7,952 nt of DNA from Dehalococcoidia bacterium. Lineage in GTDB: Bacteria; Chloroflexota; Dehalococcoidia; Lucifugimonadales; Lucifugimonadaceae. The stretch spans positions 1 through 7,952 of the forward strand of contig PACM01000026.1 of the NCBI GenBank assembly GCA_002700125.1, written 5' to 3'. A model generated the notes under the pieces. It saw only the letters and a list, made by a program, of their open reading frames with translations. It did not search any database and was not told the DNA's origin. Position numbers and translations under genes: made by a program. Within the stretch, counting starts at the first letter, position 1. Every line of letters starts with the position of its first letter. Below are positions 5,681-7,952 of this stretch, piece by piece.

Positions 5681-7273
5681 CTAATCTTCGAATGATCTAA
5701 TCACTCTACCAAATCGACCTGGTATTTTTTCTCCGTTAACTACAGCTATTTGTCCGTTAACTAATACATATTTCATGCCAGTAGAATATTGATGGGGGTT
5801 CTCAAAAGTAGCGTATTGATTGACTTCTTCAGGTTTGAATATTAATAAATCTGCGAAGAAACCCTTCTTTATTAAACCTCTTTTAGTTATGCCAAGCCTT
5901 TGAGCTGGAAGTCCTGTCATTCTATATATAGCTGTTCCGATATCTGTAACTTTTTTTTCTATAACCATATGCTCAATGAACCTAGAATTGGTAGCATAAC
6001 TCCTTGGATGTGGCTTTCCTTTAGATAAAGGACCGGTTGTGCGCAAGGAATTTCCATCTGACGCAACTGATATAAATTCATATTTGGCAATATCATATAC
6101 ATCTTCATCATTCATTGAATGCAACACAAAAGAACCTTCTGACTCTTCATATAAGCGCATTGCGGCTTCTTCTGGAGAACAGTTAAAAATTTGAGAAATC
6201 TCTTCCAAGTTTTTGCCTTCTAAATCTGAATTTGGAGGAAAATCTGCAAGAACACATCCTTCTGGACCATGAAATCTATGAATATACTGAGATGTTTCTT
6301 GTTTGATTTTTTCTCTGATATCAGCATCTTGTAATCTCTTTAAAGTAGTCTCTCTTCCACCTTCTAGACTCCATCTCGGGAACATGCACCCGCTTATTCC
6401 TGTACTGGACCAAGGATAAGGATATTGATCTCCTGCTACATCGAGTCCTTCAGAACGAGCTTTCTTTATACCTTCTATTAGCTCTTTGCCTCTTCCCCAA
6501 CACGTTGGACCTACTGCTTTTACATGACTGATCTGTACTCTTACACCACTCCTTCTGCCTATTTCGATAGCTTCAGCATGTGCAGGCAGAAGTCCACACG
6601 CATCATTGCTTTCAGATCTAATATGACTCGAATACAAAATATTTCGTTTTGCAGCTACTTTAGCTAGTTCTATTACTTCTTCAGTTAATGAATAAGACCC
6701 AGGTGCATACCACAGTCCAGTAGAAAGTCCTAACGCTCCGGCATCGAATGATTCTTGTACTAATTTCTTCATTTGTTCAATTTCATCAGGCCTAGGTGAT
6801 CTTGCCTCCATTCCCATTATTGCTGAACGTAAAGTTCCATGACCTATTTGAGTTGCTACATTAATAGATGGAACATTATTTTCTATTTTTTTTAGCCACC
6901 CTTTGAAATCAAACCAGTCCACTTCAATGTTTGTTCCCATTCTGTTCATTCTGTCCTGTAGTTGAGATCGAGTAGTTTTAGTTAGTGGAGCACAAAAACT
7001 CATTCCACAATTGCCTACCAATTCAAAAGTAACCCCTTGAGTTAATTTACTATCGGCATCAGGGTCAATTAAAAAAGAGAGATCGCTGTGACAGTGCAAG
7101 TCTATAAAACCTGGAGTAACTAAATATCCTGTGGCATCAAGGTGCTTTTTAGCTTCTATTTTTTCTTTGCCTAGGAAAGCTATCTTGTTGTCCGTAATTC
7201 CTAAATTCATATATTCAGAACTAGAGTCAGCCCCTGAAAACACCTTTCCATTATTTATTGCTAAATCAAACAT
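5681..7273 (-). CDS. N-acyl-D-amino-acid deacylase/D-aminoacylase-like amidohydrolase
   Basis: This is a metal-dependent hydrolase of the amidohydrolase superfamily, expected to cleave an amide such as an N-acyl-D-amino acid or a related carbamoyl/cyclic amide. Its 530 aa fit the D-aminoacylase/Amidohydro_3 group. A small beta domain formed by both ends (including VTPGFID and the C-terminal ADLLIF segment) flanks the TIM barrel. Metal-site motifs are LHCHSD (His60, His62), GNCG (Cys89, matching the Cys ligand of D-aminoacylase), SSHIRSE (His217), ISHVKA (His250) and the catalytic Asp in ASDG (Asp406). IGHGTLR (143-149) is also typical of the family. No signal peptide is seen, so it should be cytosolic. 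ATG at 7273 follows the stop of the extended SDR by 1 nt, and the permease starts 27 nt after its end, indicating an operon. Other family members (dihydroorotase-like, hydantoinase-like) lack the GNCG Cys ligand. Exact substrate unknown. Confidence 0.92.
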   Translation of the reverse strand: MFDLAINNGKVFSGADSSSEYMNLGITDNKIAFLGKEKIEAKKHLDATGYLVTPGFIDLHCHSDLSFLIDPDADSKLTQGVTFELVGNCGMSFCAPLTKTTRSQLQDRMNRMGTNIEVDWFDFKGWLKKIENNVPSINVATQIGHGTLRSAIMGMEARSPRPDEIEQMKKLVQESFDAGALGLSTGLWYAPGSYSLTEEVIELAKVAAKRNILYSSHIRSESNDACGLLPAHAEAIEIGRRSGVRVQISHVKAVGPTCWGRGKELIEGIKKARSEGLDVAGDQYPYPWSSTGISGCMFPRWSLEGGRETTLKRLQDADIREKIKQETSQYIHRFHGPEGCVLADFPPNSDLEGKNLEEISQIFNCSPEEAAMRLYEESEGSFVLHSMNDEDVYDIAKYEFISVASDGNSLRTTGPLSKGKPHPRSYATNSRFIEHMVIEKKVTDIGTAIYRMTGLPAQRLGITKRGLIKKGFFADLLIFKPEEVNQYATFENPHQYSTGMKYVLVNGQIAVVNGEKIPGRFGRVIRSFED

Positions 7274-7274
7274 A

Positions 7275-7952
7275 TTAACTTCTATCCCATAGCTCTTTTA
7301 GGTCAAATTTAGGCTCCCAACCTAACTGTTCTTTTGCCTTTTTATTTGAAAATTTGTTATGAGGTAAGTCTGCAAAAACAAAATAAGTTTCTGTTCTTGT
7401 GGGAAGTTTATTGAGATCAATTTCAAGAGCTTTTTTAATTGCAGAGGCAGCATCCTCCCACCTAACACTAAAAGGGGTCAAGTCTGTACCTTGATTTTGA
7501 GGCGGTTTTCCAACATTTCTTCTCCCGCCTAGAGTCAATGAATCGTTGTAGAAGTTATAAAACAATAAAGTTTGAAGATACATGTATGGATTTTTTTCGG
7601 TAAATACTCTGCATATCTCTTGTCCGAGTGCCTTGGTAATTGCGTACAGATTTACACCAGGCTGAGGAGGAATATCTGGATTAATTTCAAAGTCAAAATT
7701 TTCGTAGGAAGGTCCAGCAGATTGAAAATGAGGGCCAGTGTTAATAATTCTCGAAACTTTATGTTTTTCTGCTGCTAGCATCATATTTAGGTTGCCTTTG
7801 GAATTGACGTTAAATGCTAATACTCTATCAGTTCTTAAAACCGATAAGTTAATGATTGCATCTACGCCAACAGCTGCCTCTATAACTTCATCTGTATTAG
7901 AAATGTCTACTTTTTTGAAATTAGAATTCGAAGAAATTTCTTTCAGGTCAGT
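7275..7952 (-). CDS. NAD-dependent epimerase/dehydratase family protein (extended SDR), 5'-partial
   Basis: The reading frame stays open to the right edge, so the N-terminal Rossmann GxxGxxG motif lies outside the window; the Met at 7784 is internal. The 225 residues present begin in the Rossmann domain: a VDIS segment (15-18), VDAIINLS (30-37, the counterpart of the xDxVxHLA strand), NVNSKGNLN (48-56, NAD-domain helix), IINTG with Thr72, and YAITK with Tyr103 and Lys107 (YxxxK catalytic pair). The C-terminus carries the family's LGWEPKFDL ending. Extended SDRs act on nucleotide sugars, sugar lactones or sterol-like alcohols, and the substrate is not evident here. It is translationally linked to the amidohydrolase (stop and ATG 1 nt apart) and is the first gene of the minus-strand run visible in the window. 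Confidence 0.9.
   Translation of the reverse strand, partial: TDLKEISSNSNFKKVDISNTDEVIEAAVGVDAIINLSVLRTDRVLAFNVNSKGNLNMMLAAEKHKVSRIINTGPHFQSAGPSYENFDFEINPDIPPQPGVNLYAITKALGQEICRVFTEKNPYMYLQTLLFYNFYNDSLTLGGRRNVGKPPQNQGTDLTPFSVRWEDAASAIKKALEIDLNKLPTRTETYFVFADLPHNKFSNKKAKEQLGWEPKFDLKELWDRS

Noticed and set aside
7572..7778. 68-codon plus-strand frame
   Set aside because: It is antisense to the extended SDR across its YxxxK catalytic region.

Overview
The window is AT-rich, densely coded bacterial DNA with seven clear genes and one unexplained small ORF. There are no RNA genes, IS elements or CRISPR arrays. The gene set is a flavin Baeyer-Villiger monooxygenase, an SDR, an enolase-superfamily enzyme, a D-aminoacylase-type amidohydrolase and an extended SDR. 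Together with the low GC and short intergenic gaps, this resembles genomes of free-living ocean bacteria that carry many oxidative and hydrolytic paralogs, such as the SAR202 clade of Chloroflexota. That placement is an inference from gene content. No phylogenetic marker is present, and marine Proteobacteria are not excluded.

Left part (1-2030, plus strand): a small, probably 5'-truncated gene encodes an 11-residue-repeat helix and a C-terminal membrane segment. Its stop codon overlaps the TTG start of a full-length BVMO. Middle part (2037-3644): a classical SDR (minus strand, converging on the BVMO with a 6-nt gap) and a membrane steroid 5-alpha-reductase-like protein (plus strand) diverge from a 93-bp region with overlapping sigma70-like promoters. 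BVMO, SDR and 5-alpha-reductase-like protein could act on the same class of compound: alcohol/ketone interconversion, reduction of an enone C=C, and oxygen insertion next to a ketone. This suggests sterol, steroid or other alicyclic ketone metabolism, but it is a hypothesis.

Right part (7952-3677, all minus strand): in transcription order, an extended SDR (5' end outside the window), a D-aminoacylase/N-acyl-D-amino-acid deacylase-like amidohydrolase (1-nt gap), an ABC-2 type permease (27-nt gap) with no ATPase gene beside it in the window, and, after a 72-bp AT-rich gap, a mandelate racemase/muconate lactonizing enzyme-family protein. The gap holds a perfect 10-bp inverted repeat overlapping the permease stop codon, and a promoter so close to the enolase-family start that its transcript could be leaderless.

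No wholly new system is demonstrated. The items most worth following up are the SRD5A-like/BVMO/SDR neighbourhood, the unassigned repeat-helix/membrane protein coupled to the BVMO, and the permease without an adjacent ATPase.
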